Notes: generated from the letters alone by a model not told the origin. Counted from the first letter of the stretch, positions 8,362 to 17,161 are shown. The stretch is 64,000 nucleotides of DNA from Desulfuromusa sp. (GCA_021647765.1 JAKIUD010000004.1:1-64000); one strand, 5' to 3'. Translations and numbers: made by a program.

Positions 8362-8925
8362 TTAAGCTCGAGAAACAAAGCGACATTCCCGCGTGTCAAC
8401 TTTAATTTTTTCACCCGATTCCAGATAACCAGGCACCTGAACGGTGATACCTGTTTCCAAAATTGCTTCTTTGGTCTGTGCGGTTGCGGTCGCATTTTTG
8501 ATTGCGGGAGCTGTTTCAGTGACGGTTAATTCAACGACTTGTGGAACTTCAAGGGTGACGACCTGTTCATTGAATACGCCGAGAGTCACCTCACCGCTTT
8601 CCAGCAGATAGCCTTTGATATCATCATAAATTTCACCGCCGATTTCATATTGCTCGTAGTTTTCCTGATCCATAAACACGCCCTGATCACCCGTTGCGTA
8701 AAGAAACTGTCCTTTCCGCCGGGCAAAATCGGCTTCATTCATCCGATCCCCCGATCTGAATGAACTGTTTAAAATCTGTCCAGTTATCAGATTGCGATAT
8801 CTGGTTTTGACCAGGGTATTCCCACCGCGTGCTGTCGGGGATTGAAAACTGACATCAATAACAATACAGGGCGCAGCATCAAGTTGAAAGACAATCCCGC
8901 GGCGCAGGTCATTGGCGTTAATCAT
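8362..8925 (-). CDS. efpL: Elongation factor P-like protein EfpL (YeiP)
   Basis: A 187-residue three-domain EF-P paralogue that helps ribosomes stalled at proline-rich and related sequences. The tip loop of domain I reads SPTARGGNT with Arg33 in place of the modified lysine of canonical EF-P, and the C-terminus ends RECRFVSRA. Both features match the EfpL/YeiP subfamily. Length is normal for the family. No EF-P modification genes lie nearby, as expected for the arginine form. It heads a compact minus-strand run with the Nudix and metC genes. Confidence 0.9.
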   Translation of the reverse strand: MINANDLRRGIVFQLDAAPCIVIDVSFQSPTARGGNTLVKTRYRNLITGQILNSSFRSGDRMNEADFARRKGQFLYATGDQGVFMDQENYEQYEIGGEIYDDIKGYLLESGEVTLGVFNEQVVTLEVPQVVELTVTETAPAIKNATATAQTKEAILETGITVQVPGYLESGEKIKVDTRECRFVSRA

Positions 8926-8981
8926 TTTTATAATACTCCTTTAAAAATCTCTGAAGGTAATTTTTTTCATGGCGTTTAATT

Positions 8982-9383
8982 TTAGAGTAGTGATTTGTCT
9001 TTGCGATAAGCGGTTCCCTGAAACTGAGCGAGTAACTGTTGATTGTTGTCTGTAATTTTAACCTGATAATGGCCGAGTCGTCGGTTGACAGAGAGCTCTT
9101 CTGCTTCGGCAAAGAGGGTACCAGTGTAGATTGGGTTCAGGAATGTGATGGACGTATTGGTTGCCAGGGCAAGTTGTCCCTGACTGTTAGCAGCCGCAGC
9201 AAAAGTGAAATCTGCCAAAGTGAAAATTGCACCTCCATGAACGGTATTTGCACCATTCATATGGTAAGGTTGAATATCCATTTTGGCTTTCGCCCAGCCC
9301 GGCTTCACTTCCAGAAGTACCAGCCCGCAATGGTGGGCAAAATGATCATTTTTGGAAAAGAAATCGAGAATTTTCTGCAGCAT
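8982..9383 (-). CDS. PaaI-family hotdog thioesterase
   Basis: A 133-residue single-hotdog protein. The catalytic signature HMNGANTVHGGAIFTLADF (about 41-59) with the HGG turn and Asp in LADF is that of PaaI/YdiI-type acyl-CoA thioesterases, and TNTSITFLNPIYTGTLFAEA completes the fold. It probably hydrolyses an aromatic or short acyl-CoA. It follows the small CGKCG protein gene with a 6-bp gap and is likely co-transcribed with it. Confidence 0.85.
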   Translation of the reverse strand: MLQKILDFFSKNDHFAHHCGLVLLEVKPGWAKAKMDIQPYHMNGANTVHGGAIFTLADFTFAAAANSQGQLALATNTSITFLNPIYTGTLFAEAEELSVNRRLGHYQVKITDNNQQLLAQFQGTAYRKDKSLL

Positions 9384-9389
9384 TTATTT

Positions 9390-9581
9390 TTAACCCCAAA
9401 AGCTATCGAATTTCTTTTTTACCAATGGCCGAGGATTATGTAGATGTTCAGGAAGATTCGCCTTTGCCCCACATTTTCCACACACAACGGTCGGGTTGGT
9501 TGAGCGGTGATCGATTTCTTCCATTAACTTCCTGGCTTGCAGTTCACACATCTTCAAATCATCTATATTGTTATTTGCCAT
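9390..9581 (-). CDS. Small zinc-ribbon-like protein
   Basis: A 63-residue protein starting MANNNIDDLKMCELQARKLM after an AAGGAA ribosome site. It contains one VCGKCGAKANLPEHL knuckle, so a half zinc ribbon, and ends KKKFDSFWG. I cannot assign a function. The frame is open upstream but without a ribosome site, so I use the ATG at 9581. It sits 6 bp before the thioesterase gene. Confidence 0.65.
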   Translation of the reverse strand: MANNNIDDLKMCELQARKLMEEIDHRSTNPTVVCGKCGAKANLPEHLHNPRPLVKKKFDSFWG

Positions 9582-9703
9582 CAAGTTTTCCTTTTCTGTG
9601 GACGAGCATAGTTGAATGATACTCGCAGTCAAGCGAAAATATCAACTTGATGTTGCTGAGAAAAATCATTTACTGAAAAGAGAGGATGAGTGGGGAATTG
9701 TAA

Positions 9704-9884
9704 CGAATGGCGCTAGCTTAACGGCAGATAGCAGCAAAATTGGGACTGTCCCCGCACGGGGGCTGTCCCAGGATTTTGCGGTGTGAACCACCGCGGTTCT
9801 TCGTGTAAACTTCGGGACAGCCCCCGATGGGTCTGGGGACAGTCCCAAGTTTACTGCAATACTGGTTAAACTAGCGCCATTCGG
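9704..9884 (+). repeat. Family P repeat, copy B (complete)
   Basis: A full-length element of 181 bp. The ends are inverted repeats: CGAATGGCGCTAGCTTAA (9704-9721) against TTAAACTAGCGCCATTCG (9867-9884), 17 of 18 matching. Inside, GGGACTGTCCCC and GGGGACAGTCCC form a second inverted pair around a GCGGTG / CACCGC hairpin, so the whole element can fold into one long hairpin. There is no coding capacity. It lies between the small zinc-ribbon gene and the DnaJ gene. Confidence 0.9.
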
Positions 9885-9907
9885 AACGGTCACCATTTGT
9901 TTCGATT

Positions 9908-10405
9908 TTATGGTTGTTTTTTTCGGAAAATGCCATCTTCACCACGGGTATAGGGGGTCTTATTCTTTTCTACGGCGAGATTGTAGTGAAAATTAAATGC
10001 CGGTTTTTCAACTTGTCTGGTTTGATTCTTTGGTCGACAGTTGCGTTGCTGATTGCCAGAGGGGACTTGGGCGTCAATTGATCCGAATAATGCGTCGAGT
10101 AGAGACTTGACAAAGTTATTGAATTTCTGTTGTGGATCAAGGTGTGCTGATTTAGTTTTTGTCCAGGGTTGCCGTTTATTGAAGCTCTCCTGGCGTGACA
10201 GATTTTGGTCGTAAAGCGTCCGTAATTGGGGATCGGAAAGTACCCGGTAGGCATGATTAACCTGTCGGAACAGTTCTGCCGCCGTTTCTGATCCGCTATT
10301 TCGATCGGGATGGAAACGTTTTGCCAAACTACGGTAAGCAGACTTGATTCGCCGCTGCCCGGAGTCTGGAGGGATACCGAGTAACCGGTAGTAATTAAGT
10401 GCCAT
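9908..10405 (-). CDS. DnaJ-domain protein
   Basis: A 165-residue protein with an N-terminal J domain (about 4-68). It carries the HPD tripeptide at residues 32-34 needed to stimulate the DnaK ATPase, and RVLSDPQLRTLYD closes the domain. The rest is basic and polar, with neither the Gly/Phe region nor the zinc-binding repeats of full DnaJ. It is therefore a class III J protein that directs DnaK to an unknown client. It stands alone just after repeat copy B. Confidence 0.85.
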   Translation of the reverse strand: MALNYYRLLGIPPDSGQRRIKSAYRSLAKRFHPDRNSGSETAAELFRQVNHAYRVLSDPQLRTLYDQNLSRQESFNKRQPWTKTKSAHLDPQQKFNNFVKSLLDALFGSIDAQVPSGNQQRNCRPKNQTRQVEKPAFNFHYNLAVEKNKTPYTRGEDGIFRKKQP

Positions 10406-10524
10406 GACTCGTGTTTCCTAGATCACGTTCCATCGATAAAGTGACAAATCTGAACCATTCGTGGTCAAAGAAAGCAGTGTCTTATCGACAACTGCTTGCG
10501 GAAATTTTAATTTTTTTTTGCAAG

Positions 10525-11094
10525 TCAGCTTTGTCCAAAGCTGACTTCGACATCCTGCTGGTGCACCGGATCAATCTTCCATAAAGTACGGCTGTCAAAA
10601 TTAAAAGTCCGGGCAATAATCAGATCAGGGAATTGATCAAGACGGGTATTGTAGATGGTAACCGAGGCATTATACAGCTCGCGCCGGTCAGCGATCTGAT
10701 CTTCGATTTCAGAGATCCGGTTGCTGAGTTGTCTGAACCCGGCATCAGCTTTCAGGTCGGGATAGCGTTCTACCACCATAAACAGAGATTTTAATGTGTC
10801 AGTTAAGGTATTCTGTGCCTGCAGTTTCTGGTCTTCATTTCGGGCTGAATTAACCATTGATCTGGCTTTAACCACTGCTTCCAGAGTTTTTTGTTCGTGC
10901 TGCATGTAGCCTTCGCAGACTTTGATCAGCTTTGGTAGCTCATCATAGCGCTGCTTGAGGAGCACATCGATGTTGCTCCAATCTTGATTGATGTTGTTTT
11001 TCAGTGCGACAAAGCCGTTATAAATGATGACGAAGAAAATAATAACTCCGAGCACTATTAGTAGAACAATTCCCAATGTAATCAACCCACCCAT
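10525..11094 (-). CDS. LemA-family membrane protein
   Basis: A 189-residue protein with one N-terminal membrane helix (about 5-28) followed by the LemA core: NNINQDWSNIDVLLKQRYDELPKLI, VVERYPDLKADAGFRQLS, then YNTRLDQFPD. The start follows AAGGAGAC. LemA proteins have a long helical bundle exposed outside the membrane and their biochemical role is not settled. The upstream gene on the same strand encodes a GIDE-domain protein, a pairing seen repeatedly with LemA, so the two probably act in the same envelope process. Confidence 0.85.
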   Translation of the reverse strand: MGGLITLGIVLLIVLGVIIFFVIIYNGFVALKNNINQDWSNIDVLLKQRYDELPKLIKVCEGYMQHEQKTLEAVVKARSMVNSARNEDQKLQAQNTLTDTLKSLFMVVERYPDLKADAGFRQLSNRISEIEDQIADRRELYNASVTIYNTRLDQFPDLIIARTFNFDSRTLWKIDPVHQQDVEVSFGQS

Positions 11095-11184
11095 AAGTTG
11101 TCTCCTTTGTTGTTTATTCGGCGATTGTTGGACTTGACGAATCGTAGAAGACTCTTGTTAAGCCTGACAACCTCCCGTTTCTGA

Positions 11185-13176
11185 CTATTTTAAATAATTC
11201 AGCAGCAAATAGATTGCTCCACCCGTGGCTCCTGCAGCTGAAAGAAACAGGGGGATACTGTAGTAAAGATAACGTGCCGTGAGGCCATCTTCTGAATGGG
11301 TTTCGGTAATAATCAGGGGATGACCTTTTTTCTTGCCAATAACAATACGCTCTTCCTGTTTTTTCCGCTGCCGTTTATTTTGTAACGACTTGCGCAGCAC
11401 CTTTTCTTCCACTGCCGCACGGGCGGTATCCCATTCATCTGCACTGATTTCTCCATCACCGTCACGATCAAATTGTTGCAGATCTTGTGGGTTTTTCTTC
11501 AGTTCACGCAGAGCTTCACTTTTTTGTTCTGCCAGGGTTGCCCCTTCAGCTTTCTTCACCGAGGCATACCCCAGAACATAAAGGAGAGTTCCGTCAACAA
11601 CAATTTCTTCAACCCACTTATCGTCGCAGTTGCCATTGAGCCGCATTAATCCAACCTGCCCGGGTCTTCCTTCCTGTTTTGATCCGGCACTGACTCGACA
11701 TCCTGCCGGGTCAATTTCAACCCTGCCAGTAGCATCTTCAAGCATGAAAGGAACGTTATCACTGCTACTGATACTACTCACTTTCCATTGATCATTTTTA
11801 TTGCGGCGGTATTTGGTCAGCCGATAAAAAACGCACGGAGTTTGCGACATGGGAGAAAGAAGGGCAAATTTGCGAATTGCCTCCCCTTTGACTTCAACCA
11901 TGCCCATGGCAATGGAACGGACTTTGCTGGTCGGGGTATTTTCTATCTGTCGTTTCATGCGCAAAAAATAGAAAGCATACCAGAACAGCAACATGGCGAT
12001 GATGAAGGGGATGGCGCCCGAGGCAAAGGCGTGATAGGCACCTTTGTTTAACAGATCGCTGTCATTGGCTTCGAGCAAAAAGGAGAATACTACGATGACA
12101 ACAGCTCCGGCACTACCAAACCAGAAGCGGGGATTAGACCAGCCGAGTCCCGATTTCGCCGGTGGGGGAGGTGGAAGCCCAGGATCTGCGGTATCAGGAA
12201 CATCTTCAACAAATTTTTCTTTATTGTCAGATGCTGTATCAATTTCGGCAGAGATCTCCTTGGCTATCGGCAGAAATTCATTCAAATGACCTTCTGCGGC
12301 AAGAGCAGGATTCTGCATCAGTATGGCCGCAGTGACAGCTCCACTCAGATCGTTTTCTTTCTCCTGTTGTGGGGGGGAGATGGAGCCAGATTTTATCAGA
12401 TCCGCCATCAACCAACCATAACGTGCCAGATTGAGCAGATTCTTCCGTTTGGTTTCAGGATTATCCGGTTCTTCTCGATTGAGAGTACAGCCGGGGAGGT
12501 TGACCAGGCCAAAATCGGTTTGCAGGTGAAACTCCCCGGCATATTCCTCGGCTAGTTTGAGAACCTGCTCAAGATTTTTCTTGCTACTGAGAGTTGCACG
12601 ATCACCCAGCCCTTTTGGATCGAATTTTCCGGGGAAAATGCGTACGGCATCTTCGACCTCCATTTTTTCATCAAGCCGGTAGAGATCCAGGACGGGTTCA
12701 CCCCGTAGGATAATCTTATGAACTTTATTCTCTTCCAGGTGGCGAATATTGTCTCGTCCACGGTAAGCGTTACTGGAAAGGAGTTGCGTGATACTTTTGT
12801 CCGCGAGCTCTCCTGTCGTTTCGGCAAAAATAGCCAAAATGGTCGTACCTTTTGGGAAGATGACCTCTTTTTTCTGACAACCAAAGATGATTTGATTCGA
12901 ACTTATTTGCAAATTGCGAATTTTAAGGGGGACAAATCCCGATTTAGAGGGTTCTACCAGCCAGTGAACATAACCTGTGTTTTGTAAGAAATCTGATATT
13001 CTTGCCAGTGTTTCTCGATTTCCCTTGGTCAACAAGGAGAGCCCTCGCCCAGTCAGACGCTGGCGACACTGGTAGATGTCGAGATGAAAACTCTGCGATA
13101 ACTCTTTGAGAATCTCAGGTAAGTTCTCTGGTGGATTCTGTTGTTGTTCAACAATCAGATAGTTTAGTTGAGACAT
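11185..13176 (-). CDS. GIDE-domain membrane protein with EF-hand
   Basis: A 663-residue protein with an unusual order of parts. First comes a cytoplasmic N-terminal region of about 340 residues, of which the first 100 resemble the start of the protein at 16364-17161. Two membrane helices follow (about 350-370 and 383-405), then a GIDE domain (about 410-560: GMVEVKGEA, TPCVFYRLTKY, FMLEDATGRVEIDPAG). An EF-hand calcium loop DRDGDGEISADE (570-581) comes next, then a basic linker, and a last membrane helix reaches the C-terminus. GIDE was defined in the eukaryotic ubiquitin ligase MUL1/MULAN; bacterial copies lack the RING finger, as here. The gene is next to lemA. Confidence 0.75.
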   Translation of the reverse strand: MSQLNYLIVEQQQNPPENLPEILKELSQSFHLDIYQCRQRLTGRGLSLLTKGNRETLARISDFLQNTGYVHWLVEPSKSGFVPLKIRNLQISSNQIIFGCQKKEVIFPKGTTILAIFAETTGELADKSITQLLSSNAYRGRDNIRHLEENKVHKIILRGEPVLDLYRLDEKMEVEDAVRIFPGKFDPKGLGDRATLSSKKNLEQVLKLAEEYAGEFHLQTDFGLVNLPGCTLNREEPDNPETKRKNLLNLARYGWLMADLIKSGSISPPQQEKENDLSGAVTAAILMQNPALAAEGHLNEFLPIAKEISAEIDTASDNKEKFVEDVPDTADPGLPPPPPAKSGLGWSNPRFWFGSAGAVVIVVFSFLLEANDSDLLNKGAYHAFASGAIPFIIAMLLFWYAFYFLRMKRQIENTPTSKVRSIAMGMVEVKGEAIRKFALLSPMSQTPCVFYRLTKYRRNKNDQWKVSSISSSDNVPFMLEDATGRVEIDPAGCRVSAGSKQEGRPGQVGLMRLNGNCDDKWVEEIVVDGTLLYVLGYASVKKAEGATLAEQKSEALRELKKNPQDLQQFDRDGDGEISADEWDTARAAVEEKVLRKSLQNKRQRKKQEERIVIGKKKGHPLIITETHSEDGLTARYLYYSIPLFLSAAGATGGAIYLLLNYLK

Positions 13177-13365
13177 TTTTTCAGTTATCCGCTAGATTAG
13201 TAGATTTTGTTAATTTACATGATTTAAGGAAGTGGGGCAAGTGATAATAAGTTTTTAGGGGAGTGTGAAAAAAAATATCCAAGTATGAAGATATTGTTGC
13301 TGACTGATATTTATCTGGATTTAAGGCTGGTTATCCAGATTATGTGTTTTGGCTAAAGCCAGTAA

Positions 13366-13391
13366 AGGCCTCAATCTGTAGATTGAGGCCT
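13366..13391 (-). terminator. Strong hairpin after the SYLF-domain gene
   Basis: AGGCCTCAATC and GATTGAGGCCT form an 11-bp perfect stem with a 4-nt loop, about 40 bp past the stop of the minus-strand gene. The T-tract on the minus strand is short (TTT), so termination may be weak. The rest of 13177-13365 shows nothing. Confidence 0.6.
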
Positions 13392-13427
13392 CTCATCTTT
13401 GAGTTGACAGTGAGTTTTAGTTCCGCT

Positions 13428-13973
13428 TTATTTCTTAATTTTTGTCATCTTTGAACCTTCGAGAGAAAGATTATACATCAGGCCTTTGTTACCAAAAATA
13501 AATCCAATAATGGGTTCCTTAATATTCGTTGTATCAAATTCTTTCCCAGCCCCAAATTCAACCAAGGCAACAGAACCATCGACCCCCACTTCCCATCCCC
13601 CACTTTTACGAAAATCTTTCAGTGCGGTTTGGGTCATAAAGAGAAGGACGACAGTTTTTTTCTGCGCGCCAAGCTGAAAACCAATGGATGCTGCCACCGT
13701 TGAATAATAATCTACGGTTTTCCCCTTGATACGTAGAACGCCTTCTCCATACTCGGCACCAACTCCAAAGCCTGCTTTATAAACGGCAGGGAAAATCAGC
13801 AGGCCGGCAGATTTTTTTGAGAGTTCTTTTGCGGCTTCTACCTTGGAATAAAAAGTTTTCAATGAGGCATCTGCTTTAGCATTCAATTCAACGGCAGAAG
13901 CAGCATGTGCCTGGCCAGAAGAAACAATAATGGTAACAGTTATGAGCAAAATCATTTGCTGAAAATATTTCAC
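13428..13973 (-). CDS. SYLF/Ysc84-domain exported lipid-binding protein
   Basis: A 181-residue protein starting at a GTG (13973) with AAGGAGA upstream. A signal peptide (about 1-24, ending GQAHA) precedes a SYLF domain: KSAGLLIFPAVYKAGFGVGAEYGEGVLRI, GFQLGAQKKTVVLLFMTQTALKDF, then DGSVALVEFGAGKEFDT. The family binds phosphoinositides in eukaryotes; bacterial exported members are of unknown role but probably bind lipid. The frame is open 24 codons further upstream, but that part lacks a ribosome site and would bury the signal peptide. Confidence 0.8.
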   Translation of the reverse strand: MKYFQQMILLITVTIIVSSGQAHAASAVELNAKADASLKTFYSKVEAAKELSKKSAGLLIFPAVYKAGFGVGAEYGEGVLRIKGKTVDYYSTVAASIGFQLGAQKKTVVLLFMTQTALKDFRKSGGWEVGVDGSVALVEFGAGKEFDTTNIKEPIIGFIFGNKGLMYNLSLEGSKMTKIKK

Positions 13974-14342
13974 CGATTCTCTCCTTGATTGAGACCTTAT
14001 TTTTATTTGAACTTTCGGGGGGAGGGCACTCTTTACTGCGCCCATAATACCTGATTCCTAACGATTAGGGAAGTGAGACTGCGCTGTTCTGTTGGTAACA
14101 AATCGAAAGATCCGGGTTTGTAGCAAATGAATTGACCCTATTCTCCACTGTAGAGGTGGAGAATACAGCAGAATCAATTTAATTTTCTCACCACGATGGC
14201 AAAAACCATAGACTTTATCCAAGACTTTCAGTTGCTATTTCCGTTTCCTTCTTTTCTCCCTGAGGGAAAAGGTGCCAGTCAGGGCGGATGAGGGGGTCGT
14301 TATGAAATATTTGAAATAGAAACGTGGAGCGCAACCGATGGC
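13974..14342. other. Gene-free stretch with a hairpin and a repeat fragment
   Basis: No gene is visible in these 369 bp. TTCTCCAC and GTGGAGAA (14141-14163) form an 8-bp hairpin. At about 14250-14300 the sequence TTCTCCCTGAGGGAAAAGG with a following GGGCGGATGAGGGG resembles the core of the family F repeats at 23910 and 54336, but the ends are missing. Confidence 0.4.
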
Positions 14343-14762
14343 TCAATCAGTCACTTTCTGTCTTAACTCCTTCACTCTACCCCGCAGTTTTTTTTGACCG
14401 ATCCGTTTCTCCATGGAACTTTTACTTGGCCGCGATTTTTTTCGCGGCTTTTGTATGATCATGGCAGCTTGAATCAAGGTCTGCAGCATTTGTAGTGCAT
14501 TGGTTCGATTCTGTTCCTGACTGCGGGTTTGCTGTGATTTGATGATAATGATACCATCCTTGCTGATCCGATGATCGGAAGATTGCTGTAGCCGGAATTT
14601 TAAATACTCGGGCAGCGAGGAATTCAGAATGTTAAAGCGGAGATGGATTCCGGTGGAAACCTTATTGACATTCTGCCCCCCGGCACCCTGAGAACGGATG
14701 GCGGTTAATTCAATTTCTTGCCTGGGGATAATAATATTGTTTGAGATTAGCAGGTCATCCAT
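14343..14762 (-). CDS. arfB: Ribosome rescue peptidyl-tRNA hydrolase ArfB
   Basis: A 139-residue protein of the RF1/RF2 GGQ-domain type with GGQ at residues 28-30 (SQGAGGQNVNK). It has no codon-recognition domain and ends in a basic C-terminal tail (KPRKKSRPSKSSMEKRIGQK), the pattern of ArfB/YaeJ. The tail enters the empty mRNA channel of ribosomes stalled on non-stop messages and the GGQ loop releases the peptide. The start is preceded by AAAGG and lies 11 bp after the upstream 76-residue gene, so they form an operon. Confidence 0.9.
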   Translation of the reverse strand: MDDLLISNNIIIPRQEIELTAIRSQGAGGQNVNKVSTGIHLRFNILNSSLPEYLKFRLQQSSDHRISKDGIIIIKSQQTRSQEQNRTNALQMLQTLIQAAMIIQKPRKKSRPSKSSMEKRIGQKKLRGRVKELRQKVTD

Positions 14763-14773
14763 CTGAAGGCCTT

Positions 14774-15004
14774 TTATCCCACATTCTGGATACGGAAAGA
14801 TGCTTCCAGTAGTGGTCTGAGAAACCTGTCAAAGGTGATTTTTTGTTTTGCGGTCAGCAAATCGATATCCCCTTGGTTATCGAGTAAAAAAGTGCCAACG
14901 CCAATAACTGTTCTGGGCAGGTAACCAGTTCCCGCAACACATTGTTCAATTTTACCAACTCGCTTGTTGATCAGGTCTCTCAATATGTCAAGGTCGAGTT
15001 CCAT
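14774..15004 (-). CDS. Conserved-looking small protein of unknown function
   Basis: A 76-residue soluble protein (MELDLDILRDLINKRVGKIE at the start) with a clear GGAGAA ribosome site. It contains LPRTVIGVGTFLLDNQGDID and KITFDRFLRPLLEASF. I do not recognise a family. Position between the pseudouridine synthase and arfB genes on the same strand suggests co-expression with translation genes. Confidence 0.6.
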   Translation of the reverse strand: MELDLDILRDLINKRVGKIEQCVAGTGYLPRTVIGVGTFLLDNQGDIDLLTAKQKITFDRFLRPLLEASFRIQNVG

Positions 15005-15101
15005 ATTCTGTTCTCCAAAATTTCCACAGAGTAGACTGTGTTTCTACGTGAGGATAAAGGATCGTGCTCTACAGTTCAAGAATGAAGGTGTTCAGTTTGG
15101 G

Positions 15102-15794
15102 TTACGCGTGACCGAGTTGTCTGGTGAAATCCTCCGGTATCCCGGTGTCAAAGGTCATTTTTTTCCCGCTGAAGGGGTGAGTGAAAGAAATTGATCGAGC
15201 ATGGAGAGCAAGCCGTTTCGAAGCAGTGCCCCCGTTTTCGTATTTTCTGTCTCCCAGGACAGGATGCCCCTTTTCCGCGAACTGCACGCGGATCTGGTGT
15301 TTTCTACCGGTAAGGAGATGAATCTCCACCAGGCTGAAACCTTTGCTCTCTTTCACTACTTTGTAGGTCGTATGGGAAAGTTTCCCCTTGGCAGCATCAG
15401 GAGTTGAGTAGACCCTGTGGGCGGCATTCTCGGCCAGATAGGTGGAGATCGTCCCCTCTTTTGGTGTCAGTCGACCTTGGACGATAGCCAGATAGCACTT
15501 GTTGGTCTGCTCCCAGTGCTCCTGCAAGAATTTCTTGGCCGGTTCGCTTTTGGCAAAAAGGAGGATTCCTGATGTGTCCTGATCCAGACGATGAACCACA
15601 TAGACCCTGTTGCGAGATTTCGGATTGCCCTTGCGGACATAATCATTGAGCAGATAGTGGACTGTCCTCGACTTGTTTCGCTCAGTGCCGACGGTCAGCA
15701 GCCCGGCTGGTTTTACCACCACAAGGAGATCTTTGTCCTCATACCGGATGGTCAGCCCTTTTGGTTGGCGTTTTTTTTTGCGCAGATTATCCAA
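15102..15794 (-). CDS. RluA-family pseudouridine synthase
   Basis: Catalytic domain of an RluA-type RNA pseudouridine synthase: the entry motif DLLVVVKPAGLLTV, the active-site motif HRLDQDTSG (about residues 68-76, catalytic Asp71) and the RKHQIRVQFAEKGHPVLGD motif. No S4 domain is present. The frame stays open upstream into greB, so I prefer a TTG start at 15794, preceded by AGGAAA and just past the greB stop, giving 230 residues. The RNA target cannot be told from sequence. Confidence 0.8.
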   Translation of the reverse strand: MDNLRKKKRQPKGLTIRYEDKDLLVVVKPAGLLTVGTERNKSRTVHYLLNDYVRKGNPKSRNRVYVVHRLDQDTSGILLFAKSEPAKKFLQEHWEQTNKCYLAIVQGRLTPKEGTISTYLAENAAHRVYSTPDAAKGKLSHTTYKVVKESKGFSLVEIHLLTGRKHQIRVQFAEKGHPVLGDRKYENGGTASKRLALHARSISFTHPFSGKKMTFDTGIPEDFTRQLGHA

Positions 15795-15807
15795 CTGATT
15801 TCCTGTG

Positions 15808-16320
15808 TTAGTTAAGGCTTTTATACTCAACTTTAATAATCTCAAGTTCTGTTTGACCGCCAGGAGTTGAAAATGAAACCAAGTCTCCAACTGCTGAACC
15901 CAGCAGGGCACGACCAATGGGGGATCTCCAGCTTACGAAACCGCGCGAAGCATCGAGTTCATCTGTGCCGACAATACTGAAAACTTTCTCTTCTCCCACT
16001 TCGTTCTCAACCGTGACGGTACAACCGAAAAGCACTCTGCCGTTGGCAATTTTCTGTTGTTCAGCTGGGTCAACGATAGTCGCATCTTTCAGGCGTTGGG
16101 TCAGAAAACGGATCCGGCCGTCATATTGCCTGAGCTTTCTTTTGGCGTAATGATAGTCTGCGTTTTCACTTCGATCGCCATTGCTTGCCGCCCAGGTGGC
16201 AGTTTTAACCATCTCGGGTCGCAGTTCGTAGAGGGTTTCTTTGAGCTCAGCCCGTAATTTTAAAGCGCAGGCGGGTGTCATATAGATCAGAACAGGCTGT
16301 GGTGTTTCTTGCTTTGACAT
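15808..16320 (-). CDS. greB: Transcription elongation factor GreB
   Basis: A 170-residue protein with the GreA/GreB arrangement: an N-terminal coiled coil containing WAASNGDRSENADYHYAKRKL, whose acidic tip residues stimulate RNA cleavage in backtracked polymerase, and a C-terminal FKBP-like domain (SWRSPIGRALLGSAVGDLV). WAASNGDRSENADY and the YDGRIRFLTQRL helix fit GreB better than GreA. It is followed after 13 bp by the pseudouridine synthase start. Confidence 0.9.
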   Translation of the reverse strand: MSKQETPQPVLIYMTPACALKLRAELKETLYELRPEMVKTATWAASNGDRSENADYHYAKRKLRQYDGRIRFLTQRLKDATIVDPAEQQKIANGRVLFGCTVTVENEVGEEKVFSIVGTDELDASRGFVSWRSPIGRALLGSAVGDLVSFSTPGGQTELEIIKVEYKSLN

Positions 16321-16363
16321 AGAGATTCAGTTCAAGGTCATTGGGTTGCTGTTTAATGTTTTG

Positions 16364-17161
16364 TCACTGATTTACAGAGATTGTAAGGGGCAGTGAAGAC
16401 TTTTTTTTCAGGCTTTGTGACAGAACTTCAAAAGCCAGCTCCAAGTCGGTTTCCGGATTCAGGCATGATCCCAGGATGCGAATCTGTTCGCTTCGTTTGA
16501 GAAGGCGCTCATTATAGTTGGCTTGGGGAGCCAGCCGCTGTAACTCCTTTTGTAGATGGGTGAAGTTGAGTTCGCGGGTCATTTGCAATGCATCACCAAG
16601 ACCTGTGTAATTCATCACCATTCGGTCAAAGACCAGGATTTCTTGTTGGTGGGAATACAGCCAGAGAGTTTTATCGCGTTCTTCAGTGGTTTGAGTTTCC
16701 TTATTTTTAACTTTTTTAGTCATTGGCACACCGCCAGCAAGAAGGGTTTTCCCCAAGCTGAATTTGCGTTGTGTTACTGTCGTGGTGGTTTGTGTTTGCC
16801 CGCCACTGTGGGTAGCAACCAGCAGCAAGTCAATCGTGTCATAACGGATACTGAGTTGATCTCCAGCAAACGATTCAATCTGCAGGGTTTGCTCTCCCAG
16901 TTCAAAGCGGCAGACTCTGAACAGCGGGTTTCTGCTGCGCACAGCCAGGGTATTGATGACCACCGCCGGGACTTCATTCTGCGATAGCTTGGTTGCCACG
17001 GCTGTAGCTTGGTGCTGATCGGCAAAACTTGCGAGAACCACCGGTTCGCCACCAACAATCTTTTGGCGAGCTTCAAAAACCAGGATATTCAGTGCCTTGG
17101 CGATTGTTGTGGCAACCACCGTCTCATCTTGCTGCCAATGATATGCCGCAACAATGTACAT
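16364..17161 (-). CDS. Unknown protein sharing an N-terminal module with the GIDE protein
   Basis: A 265-residue protein with a GGAGAA ribosome site and no signal peptide or clear membrane helix. The first 100 residues (AKALNILVFEARQKIVGGEP, then VVLASFADQHQATAVATKL) follow the same pattern as residues 20-125 of the GIDE-domain protein at 11185-13176: a short helix with RQ, a G-containing turn, an 'A...L' helix and then strands. The middle has a basic LLAGGVPMTKKVKNKETQTTEE linker; the C-terminal part is helical. I know no function for it. Confidence 0.6.
   Translation of the reverse strand: MYIVAAYHWQQDETVVATTIAKALNILVFEARQKIVGGEPVVLASFADQHQATAVATKLSQNEVPAVVINTLAVRSRNPLFRVCRFELGEQTLQIESFAGDQLSIRYDTIDLLLVATHSGGQTQTTTTVTQRKFSLGKTLLAGGVPMTKKVKNKETQTTEERDKTLWLYSHQQEILVFDRMVMNYTGLGDALQMTRELNFTHLQKELQRLAPQANYNERLLKRSEQIRILGSCLNPETDLELAFEVLSQSLKKKSSLPLTISVNQ

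Noticed and set aside
14340..15900. Plus-strand open frames opposite the arfB, greB and rluA-type genes
   Set aside because: They have arginine/serine-rich compositions typical of antisense frames and no ribosome sites; the minus-strand genes are certain.
15795..15917. Longer start for the pseudouridine synthase overlapping greB by 110 bp
   Set aside because: It would place 41 residues inside the greB gene in another frame; a TTG with AGGAAA just after the greB stop is more economical.
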